A stretch of 64,000 nucleotides of DNA from Camelus bactrianus (lineage: Eukaryota; Chordata; Mammalia; Artiodactyla; Camelidae), in contig NC_133549.1 of the NCBI RefSeq assembly GCF_048773025.1, positions 45,880,966-45,944,965 of the forward strand. The letters run 5' to 3'. This document shows positions 55,101 through 61,100 of this stretch, piece by piece; the first letter of the stretch is position 1; every line of letters begins with the position of its first letter. A program made the translations under genes and the position numbers. The notes beneath the pieces are model-generated. The model worked only from the letters and a program-made list of their open reading frames with translations. It was not told the origin of the DNA and did not search any database.

Positions 55101-58100
55101 AACCTTCAAAAACCTGATTTTATCTTTTTTCCATTTTAGCTGAAATAGTATAAAAATAAAGCATTTATAGTTAGTTTTATTTTATATTCTCTGTCTTACA
55201 TTTCAAAAGCAGATAATATGAGTATTTTATGTTTTTCTAACAACAACAAAACCCCACTATACTGTTGTAGTCTTTGAATAACTTTATCCTGGGATAAGAG
55301 CAGAAAAGTATTTCCCCTACTTAACTAGAAAATGACTACAAACAGTCTAGATGAAAACCAGATTTGGAAATTCTAAGTGTATGATGAGTAGTCATATATT
55401 ACAGTATTTGGAAAAATATGAGAAAATAGCACAGAATCTGATTTCAAAACTATCATGTACAGTTCCAAACTTAAAATGTTTAATCCGTGTGGGGTTAGGG
55501 ACAGGGAGAAAGAAATATTTTTTAACCAAGAAATGTACCCCAAAATAAAATTCAAATTAGAAAGAAAATGAAAAGTCAAATTAAAAGGTAAATTAAACAT
55601 ATTACCAAGTTTACTCTCAAACTAGCTCTAAGTAGGAACATGAGTTGTAGCTTGGTTTTCTAAGGTAAACTTCTCTTAATTGCAGGAAAGAGCCTGCTGA
55701 AAACCCAGACAGTCACATGGGTTTTCCTCTCTTGTTTTTGCCACAGAAATAAGAAGTGCAAGAAAGGCTGAAGCAGCAAATTCTGGAGAGGGGATAAGCC
55801 ATGTGCAACGTGCAGGATTTTTTCTTAAAGGCATGGAAAAGAATTATAACTACCAGTGGAAGGAAGGAAAATTAATACTTTTTTTTATAAACTATAAATA
55901 AGGAGAGGTAAAGTTATGACTGCACGTTGAAGAGACCTGAATAAAGGCTTTGTAATTAAACTTTTCACAGAACAGGTAAGCATGGCTATCTAGACCACAT
56001 AAAAGAAAGTAAAAGACCTCTCCCATTAATGAAAAGGAAACAGATTTAATTAAGCAGAGATAATTTCTCAACCTAGTGAAAGTTAGCAAAATACTTCTAC
56101 ATTTGTATTTATATCTATTCTTTACTGTTTCTCTATACTCATCAATTACATAGTATCCAAATATGACCCAATTCTAATCAATAAAGCAATCTGAGCTATA
56201 AATGTATGTTGTACCTTCTTTCAGTTATTACCTGAGTAGACCTGCTTATTGATAATTACAGCTGACCCTTGAACAACCCAGGGATTAGGAGCACCCTCCC
56301 TCCACACAGTCAAAATTCCAAGTATAACTTTACAGTCTGCCCTCCATATCTGTGGTCTGCATCCACGGATTTAATCAATCAAGGATGGTGTAGGACTGCA
56401 GTATTTACTATTGAAAAAAATCCACGTATAAATAGACCAACGCAGCTCAAACCCCTGTTGTTCATGGACGGGTGAACTGTATTTCACTAATTATAGTCTG
56501 GGAGCCACCTGCATCAGAATCACTTGAGAATCCTTGTTAAATATATGGATTCCTGTTCGGCTCCACCCAAGAGCTACCGAATCAAGGCGAGGAAGACCAC
56601 CTCAAGGAATCTGCATTCCTAACCCCTACCCCGCGCCCCCCCTCCCCCGATAATTTTAAACACTAATGTTCAATGTTCAATAATTACTGACTAGGGTCTA
56701 AGTATCTACCAACCAGAACCACCTGGGGACATCTTTTATTGTAGCTAATAGTGTTCCTAAGGAATAAGCCAACTCAAAAAGGATTGGCTTTCCCTTTCTG
56801 AATAGTACATTTAGAGATAGGTAACAGATGTATCACCTCTAAAATCTCCAAATGTTTCCACTTTTCCCTAAAGCTTTCCTACCACAGCATACTAAGTATA
56901 AAATGTATGAGTAAGCCAAGTTAAATATTTCTTGAATTTAAACTTAAAAAGTGGCTTTGCCTCCCTGTAAAAATTCCTTAAAACAATAAGATACAAATAT
57001 TTTAATCTTTCTCAACATTCCCTCCTTTCAGTTTCTTCTCTGATTTGCTTTTTAGTCAAAGCTTCAAGACTTCTGGAAAGTTTATACCACCAAACCAGAG
57101 TCCATTTTAACACCCATACAATCCCAAATACAAATTAAATTTTAAAATCTACTACACAAGTTGTGCAATGTTTCTTCAGGTAGTGCACAAAAAATTCATT
57201 CCAATCTCTTCCTTTCTTTAAAACACTGCATTTCAGTGATGGAGTTGGGGGAAGGGGCTGTGGTGGTCTTCTGCAGTTTGGATAAAAACACTGGAATCCT
57301 CACCATATGCCACATAATAAATACAAGGCACTTAGAATATTACCTCATTTAGCCCTCATGACAATCCCACGAGGCAGGTTATTACTATTATCCCCATTTT
57401 ACAAATGAGTTGCCTGAGGTCCAGAGAGGTCAAGTAACTTGTCCATAATCACCCAGCTAGTAAGCTAATTCAAACCCAGGCAGTCTATCTCTAGAATCAC
57501 CAACTTTAACCACCACACTGTAGCCTATGGTTTGAAGATGCCACCTGCCAAAAGCAAGTCCCTCGAATCTGACTAGGTAGGGGTTGTGAATTCAAGAGAA
57601 TCTAATTTGTTTAAATGTGCTTTTAGGTGATTTTGACAAAGGCCAGGAACTACTGCACTAGGCTATTAGTTCTCCAATGTGGAACACTGGCAACCTTTGA
57701 GAAATAACTCATGATCTAAAGTCTCAAATTCCAGTTCACTGATTAACTAGAATTTACTTATTATTCTATTCTCTCTTTCCTACTCCAAAAAAAATGATAA
57801 GGAAAAAAAAATCTACAATTTGCTAAAGAAAAAAAAAAAGAGCTGCTTCTCTGTACTTCTACATATGAGAAACTAACAAATCACTGATGTTTAGCATGTT
57901 CAAGGTAGAATATAATGCTGAAGGGGATATTTCTATGTCTGGCAACCTTCTCATTTTAAAGATAAAAAACATGCTTTTTAAAAAAGCATCCTCTTTAACT
58001 CAGTTCACATTTATCGTATTTAGCCAACAAATATTTGAAGTCTACAAAAGTGAGTGCAAAAGAATTGTGCAATATCACGGTGTACTGCAGCTAAAAGGGA

Positions 58101-61100
58101 CTCTGAATCTCCTAATTTCACAGATGAGGAAGCTGAAGTCTAGAAATTTAATGATTTGCCCAAGGTCACACATTACTTAATGTGTAGGGCAAGCTACCCA
58201 GGACAAAAGCCAAGGTTCTTATCTCTCAAGCCAGTAGTATTTTCACTACACCAAAAGCCACATTTCCATTCATAAACTTCTTACAATTCAAAGAAATCAA
58301 CATATTAGCTCCAAACCCTAAGAATCACATGTATAGTTCAGTCTGATTTTTTAATTAATTATCTGACTCTGGGAAAATAACTATAAAATAAAAATAAACC
58401 CTACCCTTCTTATGTCACAAGAATATTTCAAGAATCAAAAAAAAAAAAAAAAACACCTTGTAAAGGAAACTATGAAAATAATTTTGGAAAAACTGAAATT
58501 ATGTAGAATTAAGATATATTTTTACATTTTTTTCTAGAGGCAAATAGGTATTGGTTGTTAAAACTACTGAATGTTGCCATAAATACTCTGAACTGAAAAA
58601 GCCTTGAAAACCATTGCTCTAGATCACCTGAGGAACAATTCATTACCATGTCTAACTCATTTCCAATATTAAACTAATACCACCTCACTAGGTGATGTCT
58701 AACCAATAAAAGATTTCTCTGATGACAGCATCACTGATTTCCCATAGAGTATTAAAGGGTGAATACAGTGATTCTTGAAATTCCTTCTACTTTAAACATT
58801 TCTGATTTTATAGTAAAACACAACTGCTCCCCAAATAAAACTCTTTTCGTAAATATCTCTAAGCCAAATAAAATGTAAAGTTTAACTAGTAGTAATGTAC
58901 AAATGTTGGTTTCTTAGTTGTGACAAATATACCACAGTTATGTGGCGCTGACAACAGAGGAACTGTTAAAGGGGTATACCAGAACTCTGTGTAGTACCTT
59001 TTCAACTTTTCTGTAAATACAAAACTATTCTAAAATTAAAAGCAGTTAAAAAAATAAAAAGTAAATCTCCATGTCCATTTTGAATTGTTCAGAAAATTTC
59101 TACTAAACAATTCCAAGTTAATATTAGAATAATAGTCTGCTTTGCTTCCTGGCGTTTATTGTTAAACAGTCAATTTAGTTTAGCACTTCAAAATAATATG
59201 TTTGAATGCTTAAAATTATCTTCATCCTACAAAAATTGGAGTTTACCAGTACTTTCTACTTTATTTATATTTAAATGATCACATCGCACACCTTAAAACC
59301 ATGAATGAACTTCTAAGGTGAAGTCTTTGAACCAATGCTGTATTTCCAATGGTTTAGTGTAGATATCTAGAGTTTCATGGTTGGTTAGTTTGTTTTTTAA
59401 GAAAATGCTGGATCTGAGTAGGGGAGAGGGTCAAACACAAACAAAAGATTAAAAAAAAAACTCTTCAGCCATTAGCTCCCCAATCTAATATTATAATGGG
59501 TAGCTTCACAACACTCTAAAATCCTAAGACTCTTATTTTTATTCTAGAGCAATTAATTACACATTCTTTTCAGCTCTTTAAAATTTTAAACATCTTAATT
59601 ACATTAATATATTATTAATATATAAGTAATGTCCAGCAGAGTTTCGTTAGTGACACATTAATGAATATTTTGCATTTATTTTTATAATCTTTGTATTAAC
59701 AAAAAGTTAATATTCAGATCAAGATACTTCTCATTCTCCTTATAATTATAACACACCTGCATTAAAGAACTGTTTGCTTTGGGGAGCTGTAAAAATCTTA
59801 ATACTCATCAGAAGTTTTATATTTTGCCTTTTCTTTATTGAGATGCTGAAAAGGGATTTTTTTTGAGAAACTGGTCTTGAAACTGTAGTTTTTTATTTCA
59901 GTTGACTGGGAGGAATACACATTGCAAATATAGGAGCCCTATCTGACACAGGTCTATGATGGCTCAGTCACGTGAATTATGATTTAGTCAACTAGTATAA
60001 ATTCTGAGTAGGAAAAAAAAATGTGGTTGATGTTTTTGTTTCTGAGAGCCTTAAATTAAGAAAAATTATAAATGTTAGGAATCTTTAATTCTCAATATCA
60101 TAATAAAAAGAACAAATATTCTCAACAATTTTCATGCTGGAGAGCATGAAGACTGCCTAGATATGAAAAGAAATCACTAAATGAGCCTTTAGTCTTCCCT
60201 ATTCAGCCTACCTGTAGTAAAAAGAGCTCCATAAATAAAATTTTTTGCAACAACATTTAGGAAGTTTCAGAAGTCAGTAATTACAGGGAAAACTACATGG
60301 ATCTCTGTTTCAGCACCTATAAAGTCAATTTTCTTTTCAAATAGAAGGAAAAAAACTTCAGTACTTTCTTCCCTACCTTAGCTATGTCCTTTTAAGCCAC
60401 TAAATTCTTGTGATTCACCATGAAGACTTTGTAAAAAGCTATCAACACTATGAGACAGACAGATAGATACCCATGTTTCTAAATAACAGTAATTCTACCA
60501 GTGCAATCTGAACAAGCCTCAAAAGTATTGAATGGCTTTTAAAAATACATCTATAAAGAGTGTATCAACTTAAAAAATAAACAACTATAGTCTGAAAACA
60601 ATTAAGATATAAATACGCTATAAACAAAGTTCCACTATATAGCACAGGAAACTATAGTCAATATGTTGTAATAACCTATAATGGAAAAAAATACGAAAAA
60701 TAATATGTTTAATTGAATCACTATGCTGTACACCAGAAACTAACACAACATTGTAAATCAACAATACTTCAATAAAAATAAATAAATAGATAAAAGACAT
60801 GAATTTCCTTTAAGGACACATAAAAATGGTTTAAAGCTACTTTACTTTCAAAATACAGTAATAAACAGATCCTTGAGGAACAAAAGCTAGCCTGGAAACA
60901 CAAGAGTTTTTGTTTGACTTTCATCTTCTTCTCACTGCTGAGTTGGGGACAGTGGAGGGTAGTGGTACTCACCTAGTATTTCAAAACTTACATAGGCAGG
61001 AAAGGGCCAAGGATCTAAGGGAATGTTACCTCAAGGCTCCCAAAGTCAAGTCACCATAAACACAGAGAGATGCCCAGGTGAAGTGGAGGCAAGCCCCCAA

